Source: a virus. From it: a DNA stretch of 56,007 nt. The notes under the pieces were generated by a model. The model did no database searches. It was not told the origin of the DNA and saw only the letters and a list, made by a program, of their open reading frames with translations. The position numbers and the translations under genes were made by a program. Position 1 is the stretch's first letter, and every line of letters starts with the position of its first letter. Below, one piece after another: positions 1 through 8,100 of this stretch. Location of the stretch: IMG/VR virus record IMGVR_UViG_3300042389_001858, positions 1-56,007 of that record. One strand, 5' to 3'.

Positions 1-108
1 AGAAGGTAGTCTTTCGACTCCGCTTCGAGTTGGGACAGTGAAGGTGGCTTGGAATTCCTTTCCAACCCCAAATTGATCCTGTATGAATTGGAGATCCCGC
101 CTCCGCGA
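1..108. repeat. 108-bp direct repeat, copy A
   Basis: Bases 1-108 are identical to 1041-1148 and diverge at the next base; the repeat may extend left of the window. It holds the last 24 codons of a gene, a short spacer, and the first codons of a gene beginning MNWRSRLR. The right border falls inside the N-terminal tag codons. Confidence 0.97.
2..76 (+). CDS. 3' end of an upstream gene (partial), same C-terminus as the 333-residue protein
   Basis: The frame from base 2 reads 24 residues starting EGSLSTPLRVGT and ending SFPTPN, then TGA. This is identical to the C-terminus of the protein encoded at 115-1116, so the gene to the left is either a paralogue with a homogenised 3' end or the donor of a duplication. 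Function unknown. Only the tail of the gene lies in the window. Confidence 0.6.
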   Translation, partial: EGSLSTPLRVGTVKVAWNSFPTPN

Positions 109-118
109 TAGCGTATGA
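83..118 (+). pseudogene. truncated tag ORF MNWRSRLRDSV
   Basis: This 11-codon ORF starts exactly like the 234-residue gene at 1123 (MNWRSRLR) but leaves the repeat after eight codons and stops at TGA. The stop overlaps the next start (ATGA at 115-118), so the fragment may act as a translational leader for the 333-residue gene. It looks like a tag start cut off by the duplication. Too short to be sure it is translated. Confidence 0.4.
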
Positions 119-1116
119 GTGAGTTTGAAGTTTATTATTTAGCGGTGGGGCCTTTGTTTTTTTTACGATCAAAGGCTCTTCTTGATGCCTTCTTAAAATC
201 GGGAATTTGCTTGTCAAGGTGGAACCAGATTCTCCGAGCTTTTAGCGCAACATCGGCATCTGCGATAACTGCCGCCGTCAATAAATGGTGGTCATCGCCT
301 GCGGGCCAGTCTGCATACCGAGCTGCTCAATCAACAATAAATGTTGAAATAGAGCGAGGTGGCAACTTCGGCATCGGGTTCGGGTCCGGGGTTTTGTGGC
401 GCGTAAGCAATGTGACTTATACCGTCGGTGGGCAAATCGTTAATTTAGGCCGTGTTGGGGACCAATGGGGATATAATACCCGAGAGGCCGCTGTTTTGGT
501 TGGGCGTAATGCGGCAAACTCCGGGATTCAATCGGCTCTCAAGGCTGCGCAAAAAGCTATAGAAGAGGCGGCTGCATGGCAAAAATTTCAAAGCATCACT
601 CCTGCATCCATTCTGGGATTTTTTCCGAGTCGAAGCAATGGGAAGACTTCAACTTCTGGCTCCCAAGTGAATGTCCATGTCGAAATGAGCCTTGAATTCA
701 AGGCAAAAAAGACTTGCAGGGGTTGCAGCGGTGCTGCTCGAGCGGTTGGTCTCAGTAATATATTGGATCCTGTGCAGGCTGCAGCTGCGGCCAGTTCCGC
801 AAGGTGCAGTTGGGTCAAAGACGGAAAGCCAAAAATCACTTATCAACTCAAAGTAGATGAGGATCCTGCAATTTGCAGTCAGCTTATGGCATCGATTCGA
901 TCCTTTGTTCAAGGGCTGGATCCTGCAGCTATCGCAAGAAGGCTTACTGTCAGTCCGCCGCCGGAGCAAATTGCGGACAACAAGTTTAATGATTTTATTA
1001 TAGGCTTGAATGCACCTACCTGCAATGGCCCGAGCAGCGCAGAAGGTAGTCTTTCGACTCCGCTTCGAGTTGGGACAGTGAAGGTGGCTTGGAATTCCTT
1101 TCCAACCCCAAATTGA
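115..1116 (+). CDS. hypothetical protein, 333 aa, in a repeat-flanked unit
   Basis: I do not recognise this family. The protein has a hydrophobic N-terminal stretch (about residues 7-17), Ala/Ser-rich helices in the first half and a Cys pair motif KKTCRGCSG near the middle. Its start overlaps the stop of a truncated tag ORF, and residues after the start (SEFEVYY) resemble what follows the tag in other proteins here, so it may be a tagged cargo protein whose tag is now out of frame. Base composition looks lower in GC than the portal gene. The whole gene lies between two identical 108-bp repeats and could be lost by recombination between them. It precedes the kinase-like gene with a 6-nt gap. 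Confidence 0.6.
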   Translation: MSEFEVYYLAVGPLFFLRSKALLDAFLKSGICLSRWNQILRAFSATSASAITAAVNKWWSSPAGQSAYRAAQSTINVEIERGGNFGIGFGSGVLWRVSNVTYTVGGQIVNLGRVGDQWGYNTREAAVLVGRNAANSGIQSALKAAQKAIEEAAAWQKFQSITPASILGFFPSRSNGKTSTSGSQVNVHVEMSLEFKAKKTCRGCSGAARAVGLSNILDPVQAAAAASSARCSWVKDGKPKITYQLKVDEDPAICSQLMASIRSFVQGLDPAAIARRLTVSPPPEQIADNKFNDFIIGLNAPTCNGPSSAEGSLSTPLRVGTVKVAWNSFPTPN

Positions 1117-1148
1117 TCCTGTATGAATTGGAGATCCCGCCTCCGCGA
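1041..1148. repeat. 108-bp direct repeat, copy B
   Basis: Identical to bases 1-108. It covers the last 25 codons of the 333-residue gene, the spacer and the first eight codons (MNWRSRLR) of the next gene. Here the tag continues in frame as ELAVRSGRAVEF. Confidence 0.97.
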
Positions 1149-1827
1149 ATTGGCCGTCCGTAGTGGGAGGGCGGTGGAGTTCTCCGTAGCTTGGGCGCGG
1201 CGGCTCAATGGGTTGTCGCCCGAGGCACGGCGGCGGTTGGGGGCGTTGAGGTCGCAGACGCGGCAGACGGGTGGGAAGTTGGGGCAGGGCGCGGATTTTC
1301 GTGTGTATGAATCCTTCACTCCGGGGCGCGGACGCACGGTGACAAAGACGCTGATCCCCGAGGCGCTCCCTGAGCGGGATCAAGTGATGGCGGCGGTGAA
1401 GAAGTCTTGGGGCGAGGCGGAGGCGTCCCCGGCTGGAAAATTCGCCGCCCTTCCGGCCGGTTGGCACAAGGCCGGTTATGTGCAGGATCGCATGCTCGAT
1501 CCGCAATACAAAAGCACTTTTAGAAAAGGGTATATCCATCCCGAGAGAAAAGAAAGGGTGGTCGGCTCTCGGTTTGCCGAAAAAATCTCAAGCGGGTTCG
1601 ATCGAGGTCGCGGTGCGGCCTACAATATGCCAATGGGAGCGAATGATTCCAGTTTGACCATAAGGAGCAGAGGCACCTACGAACGCCTGCGCCGCAAAGT
1701 CCAGATCGACGCCCACAACATCATGCTCGACCCCCGTAAACGGCGCTTGGTTTTGACCGATCCGCTGGGTTGGCAATCGTCGTCCACTCAGATCGGGGCG
1801 CTCACGCCCGGACCGGCGGTGCGTTGA
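1123..1827 (+). CDS. tagged protein with protein-kinase-like fold motifs, 234 aa
   Basis: Seen: an N-terminal tag (residues 6-20, LREL...AVEF) shared with other proteins of this phage; a glycine-rich loop GKLGQGADFRV (51-61); a candidate ATP lysine in VTKT (K75); a catalytic-loop-like QIDAHNIMLD (194-203); and LTDP (211-214) where kinases have DFG. Known: phage and bacterial small-molecule and protein kinases share G-loop, Lys, D..H..N and metal-binding Asp motifs in this order. Inference: a degenerate or compact kinase-like protein, possibly carried in the head because of the tag. The protein is shorter than a full kinase and the loop spacing is tight, so activity is uncertain. It could instead be a pseudokinase. 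Confidence 0.5.
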   Translation: MNWRSRLRELAVRSGRAVEFSVAWARRLNGLSPEARRRLGALRSQTRQTGGKLGQGADFRVYESFTPGRGRTVTKTLIPEALPERDQVMAAVKKSWGEAEASPAGKFAALPAGWHKAGYVQDRMLDPQYKSTFRKGYIHPERKERVVGSRFAEKISSGFDRGRGAAYNMPMGANDSSLTIRSRGTYERLRRKVQIDAHNIMLDPRKRRLVLTDPLGWQSSSTQIGALTPGPAVR

Positions 1828-1828
1828 C
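1824..1828 (+). promoter_or_regulatory. TTGAC start-associated motif (portal)
   Basis: TTGAC lies 17 nt before the portal ATG at 1846 and contains the TGA stop of the previous gene. There is no SD between them. Confidence 0.55.
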
Positions 1829-1845
1829 CAATCCCCGGTAAGCGT

Positions 1846-3570
1846 ATGAATTTTCTCGATCGGGCGGTTTCGTTTTTCAATCCCCAGGCAGGCGTCCAGC
1901 GGGCGTTTGCGCGGGAGAAGCTCAAGGCGTTTGGATACGATGCGGCGCATCCGGGCACGGCGCGGGGCGGGAGCGGGGGGCGGAACAAAAATGCGTCCTC
2001 GGAAACTTGGCGCTCCCAGCGGGATCGGGTGCTTCTCATGTGGGATGCGCGGGATGTGGTGAGGAATTTCGCGCTCCTGCGCGGCATCGTGGCCCGCATC
2101 GTGCAGTATGTGGCCGATACCGTGCAGTATGTGTCGCAGACGGGGGATGAGGAGATCGATTCGCTCTACCAGGATTATTTCCATGCGTGGTGCGAGCGGG
2201 CGGACATCACGGGGCGTCACCGCCTCGGCGATCTGGTGTGGATGCTGGTGTGGGCGATCATCGTGGATGGCGACCACGGGTGGCATATCGTTTCCGTGGA
2301 TGAGAATGGCAAGCAAGTGCCAAAAATCCAACCCATCGAGGCCGACCGCATCGGGGATCCGAACAGCCCGATCAACCCCGGCGAGGACAACAATATCGGC
2401 GGGATTTTTGTGGATGAGATGGGGCGTCCGCTGAGCTACAAAATCTTCAAGCGCGAACGCCGCACGGCGCAGTATTCTTTTGACCGCGAGGTTCCTGCGG
2501 ATCAATTCATCCACATTTTCGATCCGCAACGGGTGGATCAATATCGGGGCGTCTCGGCCTTGGCCACGGCGATCGCGCCCGCCCGCGATCTTTACGAGAT
2601 TTACCAGTTCGAGAAAACGGCGGCGAAGTGGCAGGCGGGCTACGCAGGGTTTGTGAAAACGCCCGATCCCACGCGCGGCGATGGGGGCGTTTCCGCTTGG
2701 AATGGCACGACTACCGGCAAGCCGGGTGCCTCGCCCATGGGCCTCATGGAAGTGGCCCCAGGAAAAATCCAACGCCTCGCGGCGGGCGAGGATATCCAAT
2801 TCGCCCCCGGCACGAGCCGTCCGGGCGGGGCGTTCATGGCGCTGGTGCAGGTGATGGTGCGCGAGATTTCCAGCGGGCTGAATATGCCGTATGGGTTCCT
2901 TTATGACATGACGGCGTTCTCGGGCCACACGGGGCGCATCGAGATCGCGCAGGCGATGCGCGGCATTCGCCGGATGCAAAAACTCGTCGGCGAGAGAGCA
3001 TTGAATCCCGTGCGGGATGCGGTGATCGGCTACGGCATCGGCATGGGCGAGTTGCCGCCGCATCCGCAATGGCGTAATGGCCGGTGGGGCTTCGGGCGTT
3101 CCCTCACGGGGGACTACGGGCACGATACCACGGCAAATCTCCAGATGCTTCAGAACGGCCTTGTCACGGCCAGCGATTTGATTTCCGAGACGGGGCAGAG
3201 TTTCGAGGAAGTGGTGAGGCGCAGCGCGAGCGAAGTGGCGTATATGCAACGGGTCGCCACCGAGACGGGAGTTCCGATCGAACTCTTCAACCAGCGGATT
3301 CCGAATCCCACGCAAGCCCTCGCCGCGATGGCCGAGCCGCCGCAACCCCCGCCGCCGGGCCTCGTCCCGCAAGGTATGGATGTGAAGCCGCTCTTGGAGT
3401 TGCTGAAAAATGTGGGCGAGGGGATCATTGATCGGGAGAGCGCGATCATCAACTTGATGAATCTCTACGGCGTGGAACGAATGGCGGCGGAAAAAATGGT
3501 GCCGGACGGGCCGGGGGAGAAGAAGGGTTTGACCGCGGAGGACGCGGAGAACGCGGAGCGTGGGAAATGA
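1846..3570 (+). CDS. portal protein, lambda GpB type
   Basis: The dodecameric portal forms the DNA channel at one head vertex and binds terminase and the head-tail connector. The 574-residue length and motifs match the lambda-family portal: an N-terminal arm, then VWMLVWAIIVDGDHGW in the clip/stem region, a DPQRVDQYRGVSALA block, and GGAFMALVQVMVREISSGL followed by a TAFSGHTGRIEIAQ block. The C-terminus is Pro-rich and ends in GLTAEDAENAERGK, a repeat-derived coding extension not typical of portals. The start is supported by TTGAC 17 nt upstream. The stop overlaps the next start (ATGA). Family assignment is firm. Confidence 0.93.
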   Translation: MNFLDRAVSFFNPQAGVQRAFAREKLKAFGYDAAHPGTARGGSGGRNKNASSETWRSQRDRVLLMWDARDVVRNFALLRGIVARIVQYVADTVQYVSQTGDEEIDSLYQDYFHAWCERADITGRHRLGDLVWMLVWAIIVDGDHGWHIVSVDENGKQVPKIQPIEADRIGDPNSPINPGEDNNIGGIFVDEMGRPLSYKIFKRERRTAQYSFDREVPADQFIHIFDPQRVDQYRGVSALATAIAPARDLYEIYQFEKTAAKWQAGYAGFVKTPDPTRGDGGVSAWNGTTTGKPGASPMGLMEVAPGKIQRLAAGEDIQFAPGTSRPGGAFMALVQVMVREISSGLNMPYGFLYDMTAFSGHTGRIEIAQAMRGIRRMQKLVGERALNPVRDAVIGYGIGMGELPPHPQWRNGRWGFGRSLTGDYGHDTTANLQMLQNGLVTASDLISETGQSFEEVVRRSASEVAYMQRVATETGVPIELFNQRIPNPTQALAAMAEPPQPPPPGLVPQGMDVKPLLELLKNVGEGIIDRESAIINLMNLYGVERMAAEKMVPDGPGEKKGLTAEDAENAERGK

Positions 3571-4544
3571 AACTTTCGGATACGGAAAAAGCGGTTTTCC
3601 GTCATTATTATCGCAAGCTCAAGAAGCTGACGCGCAAGGGCGGGCTTCGTGACGGAAAGGCTGAATCGCTTGGGATTGGCGGCGTTATGCCTGATATGGC
3701 GTGGAAGGATAAGGCAGCCGGGTTATTATGGCGGGGGGCAGGGCGGCAGGAAATTGAGAAACTGGCTGGGGATGGAAGATTTGTAAGCCAATGGTCGCAC
3801 GCGCTTGGAAAGTCCAGAACCTATACAGCAAGTCTTCCTCGCCGTGCTGCTGGGTATGCCGAGAGCAAATCCGACCCGCGAGTTTATGCTATTTCTCCAA
3901 CGGCATTCAAAAGATCCGATGAACGGGTTCGCCAAGTAAACCACTCTCCAAGCACCACGGCCCCGATACGCGGCGGCATTTTCCGGCATGAGGTTCGTGG
4001 CATTCTCAAGGGATCCGATGGCGGCGCGGACGAGTATGGTCGGAAAAAAGTGCGCTGGCGGCCAGCCTCTTTGGGCGATGTTCAGAATCGGAATTTCTCC
4101 GCCAAGCTCCGCATCAGGGCTCTATGTGCCAAGCTCCGCTTGGTCGAGTTTGGCTACACGAAGCCGGGGTTGCGGGCGCGGATCAAGGCGCGGATCATGG
4201 CGAGTTCCAAGGGCGGGCGTCCAGGCCAATGGAGTGCGCGGAAGGCTCAGCTTGTGGCGCAAGAGTATCGGGCCGAGGGCGGTGGCTACAAGGGCGGCAA
4301 GACGGAATCCCAGAAATCCCTCCGCAAGTGGACGCGGGAAAAGTGGCGCACGCGATCCGGCAAGCCCAGCACACAGGGAAGCGAGGCTACGGGCGAGCGA
4401 TACCTGCCCGACAAGGCGCACAAGAGCCTTTCGCCACAAGAGTATGGGGCCACGACTCGCGCCAAGCGGGAAGGATCGCGGCGCGGCGAGCAATTCGTGA
4501 GGCAGCCCGAGCGCATCGCCAAAAAAACGGCACGGCACCGATGA
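3567..4544 (+). CDS. tagged protein with DUF5872-like C-terminal domain, 325 aa
   Basis: Residues 1-175 are not recognised. A tag-like stretch FSAKLR...KLRLVEFGY occupies residues 177-197 and is followed at once by a conserved domain containing GGRPGQWSARKAQL, GGGYKGG, SLRKWTREKW and GERYLP..A.K.LS..EY. From memory this resembles the family Pfam calls DUF5872, found in phages, bacteria and large DNA viruses, function unknown. The protein is very basic. Cleavage after the VE of LVEF would release the domain alone, so I infer a tagged cargo protein. The start is coupled to the portal stop, and the stop overlaps the next gene. Confidence 0.7.
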   Translation: MKLSDTEKAVFRHYYRKLKKLTRKGGLRDGKAESLGIGGVMPDMAWKDKAAGLLWRGAGRQEIEKLAGDGRFVSQWSHALGKSRTYTASLPRRAAGYAESKSDPRVYAISPTAFKRSDERVRQVNHSPSTTAPIRGGIFRHEVRGILKGSDGGADEYGRKKVRWRPASLGDVQNRNFSAKLRIRALCAKLRLVEFGYTKPGLRARIKARIMASSKGGRPGQWSARKAQLVAQEYRAEGGGYKGGKTESQKSLRKWTREKWRTRSGKPSTQGSEATGERYLPDKAHKSLSPQEYGATTRAKREGSRRGEQFVRQPERIAKKTARHR

Positions 4545-4744
4545 GCGACCACGCCGACGAGTTGTATTTTTTGTTGAATGATGCGATCTCGTATCTGCAC
4601 CACCATGGGCACGGGGAAAAGGCCCGACAGATACAAAAGGATCGGGACAAGATTATGGAGAGCATTGAGTGGTTTCCAGCGCGCGGCAGCGAGGGCGGCT
4701 CGCCACTAAGTCGTGGCTCGGGGCGGGCGAGTAGGCGTTCGTAA
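4541..4744 (+). CDS. small hypothetical protein, 67 aa
   Basis: Starts at an ATGA overlap with the previous gene. The first 45 residues look protein-like: acidic and helical, with a His cluster YLHHHGHGE and a KDRDKIMESIEWF helix. The last 20 residues are Ser/Gly/Arg-rich and poor in order, so the real end may be altered by a frameshift. Family not recognised. Confidence 0.55.
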   Translation: MSDHADELYFLLNDAISYLHHHGHGEKARQIQKDRDKIMESIEWFPARGSEGGSPLSRGSGRASRRS

Positions 4745-4835
4745 GGACGGTCCGAGGCCCTTACTCGACGCGGTGCAAGCCGCGCTTTATCGAGGAAGCG
4801 CATCGAGCGGCCGAGCGACCTGGCCCGCGCGCTGG

Positions 4836-4840
4836 TTGAC
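4836..4840 (+). promoter_or_regulatory. TTGAC start-associated motif
   Basis: TTGAC lies 16 nt before a GTG at 4857. It is the main reason for choosing that GTG as a start. Confidence 0.45.
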
Positions 4841-4856
4841 TTTCGGGATATTCATC

Positions 4857-5084
4857 GTGAAAACACAATCCCTCTCAGCCAATCAATCGAAAAAGTTCAG
4901 CAAGACAATTCGCCTCCCCGAGGGGTGGGTGGGGCCGCGCGAGCGGCGGTGGTTTGTGGAGTTGAAGGCCGATATGGCGCGCGCCGAGCAATACTTTTGG
5001 CGACAAACTCCAGAGCGGCGGAAAGTCCAGAGGGAATACTTGAGGGGCAAGACTTGGGGGAATAACAACTTTTGCTTCAGTTGA
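4857..5084 (+). CDS. small basic hypothetical protein, 75 aa, GTG start
   Basis: The frame is open from further upstream (an ATG at 4713), but the upstream residues look less protein-like and TTGAC sits 16 nt before GTG 4857. From there it reads KTQSLSANQSKKF, then GWVGPRERRWFVELKADMARA and YFWRQTPERRKVQ, a basic helical protein rich in aromatic residues. The stop TGA is part of the next TTGAC motif (5081-5085). Another frame across 4745-5069 is also open, so coding here is somewhat ambiguous. Family not recognised. Confidence 0.5.
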   Translation: MKTQSLSANQSKKFSKTIRLPEGWVGPRERRWFVELKADMARAEQYFWRQTPERRKVQREYLRGKTWGNNNFCFS

Positions 5085-5085
5085 C
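5081..5085 (+). promoter_or_regulatory. TTGAC start-associated motif (1291-residue gene)
   Basis: TTGAC lies 15 nt before ATG 5101 and contains the TGA stop of the previous gene. Confidence 0.55.
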
Positions 5086-5100
5086 TGGAGTGTTGGCGGT

Positions 5101-8100
5101 ATGTCGCTGCCGCTGATTGAAAAAGCCTACGATTTATACAAGACAAAAAAGAAACGGCCCTGGGCGTTTAAGAAGGCCGCGGATTCTGCGAAACTGCTAA
5201 GCCCTGCGCAGAGTGCCCAGCTGTTCAAGTTGGCAAAAGGCATGAGGAAATCGGCAAATCCCGAGCTTTATCCCGAGCAGATGCGGTTGTTGACGGTGGG
5301 GCGCTCGGGTATGAAGTTGCGCGAATTTCGTTATTACCCCTACCCTGGCAATCCTTACGATAAGGATTTTGCCCAAGAGCGTGAAAAGGAACGGCGGCAC
5401 GGGCTGATCAAGGCCGGGTTGGTGGGGGCGGGCTTGCTGGGTGGCGGCGCGCTGGTGGGGCGCGGGTTATTTAGGGCGGGCGTAAGTGCTGCTGCGCGTC
5501 GTGCCGATGACTTGGCGCGGGAGGTTGATTTTCTGAAAACTGCGAAAAAGGCCGAGAAATTGGATGAGGTCGCCCCTGCCGCAAAGTCCCGCAAGCCGAT
5601 CAAAGTCGCCGCCACGCCTCCGCCCGCTCCGAAAACGACGCTGCCGCCGCCTCCGCCGCCAGCGCCTCCCGCCGCGGTGGATAAAAGCATCCAGGCTGAG
5701 GGGCGCAAGCGCGCGCCCGTGCAGACGAAGGCCATCGAGCAGTTGAAGGACAGCGGCCAGATCAGTCAGTCCGATGCTACCGCCGAAATCCAAGAGATCG
5801 TAGCCGGAGCAAAGCCTACGCGTAAACTCACTCCAAGGCAACAGGTTTTGGCAAAGCGGCAAGCGAAGGTCGCTAAATTCGCGTCTGCCCAATCGTCGGC
5901 TGCTCCTGCGCCCGCCGTTCCGAAGGCGCCCGCGCCTCCCAAGGCGAAGCCAAAAGCGGCGCCCGCGCCTGTTCCCGCCGCGCGCGCGAGTGATGAGTTT
6001 TGGGAGAAGGAGGGTCTTGGCAAGGTTCCGCTTACAGGCACGCCCGAGCAGAACGCCGCCCTGCGCAAAAAGTTGGAAGAGACTTATGCCGCCGGGGGAT
6101 TCAAGGGAAGGGTCAAGGGCGATGTGATCGATGATGTTCGTGCATCCCTGGCAAAAGCGGGTGAGTCAGCTGGAAAATCCGATTTTCCGCCGGGACTCAG
6201 CGAGGCGCTTCGGCAGGAGGCGAAGAAAAGCAACCCGCCCAAGGCTGCCAAAAAATCCAAGAAATCAAAAGCTGAGGATGATGATTTGGATGATCCGGGC
6301 GCCTCTCCTGAAGAGGCGGAATGGGAGGAGGCTCTTAATAAAAACCAAAAACCAGAGCCGAAATCCAAGTCAAAGGCGTCCAAGGCCCCCGCTAAAGGCG
6401 AGAAGCTTTCCTACGCAGAAAAAATCGCCGCCCGCGTCAAGGCGAAGCGCCAAAAGAAAAAAAATCTCGCCGACCGCCTACGCGGCATCCGGTATTTCAA
6501 TTTTCAGACCGACGAAGGCGGCATTCCTTTCACCGGCAAGGTGGCGAAAGACCGCTTCATTAAGCAAATTCGCGATCAGGACTTGCGCCGCCGCGATTCC
6601 AATCTGCTTCGTGCCGGTGCGGCGGGGGCTTTGGCCGGGGTGCTTTTCCGCGGCAGGCTTTCCATGGGCAGGCGCGCGCTGATTGGGGCGGGTTTGGGTG
6701 CCGGAGGAGTGATTGGCACGAGGGCGATCACTGATCGCACCCGCGATGTTTACGGCGAACGCAGCCACGAGGCCATGCGCGCCGAAGCCCTCCCGGCCAT
6801 TGCCGGACTCGGCACCGCCGGATGGCTCGCCACCCGCCGCATCCGCGGCCTGGCCGCAAAGTTTCGCGGGGTGAAGGAGTTTTCGATTCTCAATAAAATC
6901 TCCAACCTCACCGGCATGGCGCAAATCAAGGCCGGGCGCGAGGCTTTGGAGAAGGCGAAATCGAATAGGCAATTGAGAGATATTTATCGCGCCGATGCCA
7001 TCAAGCAGAATAAGTTCCCTTACAGAGATTCTGACCTTCAGTATGAGATCGAAAGTGGCATGAGGCATAGGGCTATTGCCAGAGGCACTTATGCTAAGTA
7101 TGATGTCCGGCGAGCCAGAAACCTCATCAACGAAGGCATCCGCCGCCGCAACATTTCCATCGGAGTCGGTGCGGGAGTTGCAGGTTTAGGCGCGGGGGCG
7201 GGGTATCTCGCCACGCGCAAGGAATCCAACCTCGCCGCGAAGCTGCGCGGCTTGAAAGAATTCGAGGACTACAAGCTCTACTACTTCAAGGGGCGCAACA
7301 CCGGCATCGCGGCCCGCAGTGCCGATGAGGCCCGGAAGAAGAAAAAGCGTGGCGGCGACGAGCTTGTGGCCGTGCGCACTCCGAACAAGACGGAACGCAG
7401 TCAGATGGCGCGAGGCATTTGGGTTCGCACCCGCCGCGATGGCAAAAGCCCCGGTCAATCCCGCTACGGCAAGGGGAGGGGACAAGGGCCAGCCCGCAAG
7501 AAAGAAATGTCCGCCAAATTTTTCGAGAAACGCGATAAGGAAAAAGGCGGGCTGAATCCCTATGTGGGCGCGGCGTTGTCGGGCTTCGGCAGCGGAGCGG
7601 CCTTGGGATCGCTGGCCCTGCTTCGGCGGGGTGCCACATTCCGCAGCGCGGCCAAGACGGCTGGAAAGCTCGGTCTGGCCTCGGCGGGAATCGTCGGCGG
7701 CGGAGCGTTGCTCGGCAGCAAGATCATCGGAAATCCCAGGGATGACGAAAGCGCGCCATTTACCAAGCGGGCCGCCATCGGCGGAGCCTTGGTGGGATCG
7801 GGCGCTGGATTGGCCGGTGCGCTCCTGCTTCGTCGGACCAAAGGCGGCGCGAGGGCGCTGGTCGGAGCATCCAAAAAAACCGAACCTTTTTCTCGCCCCG
7901 CCATGTGGCTTCGTAAAACGCCTCTCGCAGGCGCGGCGGGCATCGGCGCTCTCGGTGGTGCGCTCTACGGCGGGGCCATGGGCGCGGACGAAGGCCAGCA
8001 AGTCGATTCCATTCGCAATCTGCGAAAGGATTTGAAGAAGGAAATGTCCGCCCGTCTCCTTCGCGCGCGTCTGCGGCTGTTTGGTCGGGGGGATCAGGCG

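Noticed and set aside
1-1827. Terminase genes upstream of the portal
   Set aside because: Neither of the two genes before the portal has Walker/DEAD motifs or a terminase small-subunit HTH; the terminase is probably left of the window.
1588-3372. Long minus-strand ORF opposite the portal gene
   Set aside because: It is the antisense shadow of a clear portal gene in GC-rich DNA; the product is Arg/His/Pro-rich without recognisable domains.
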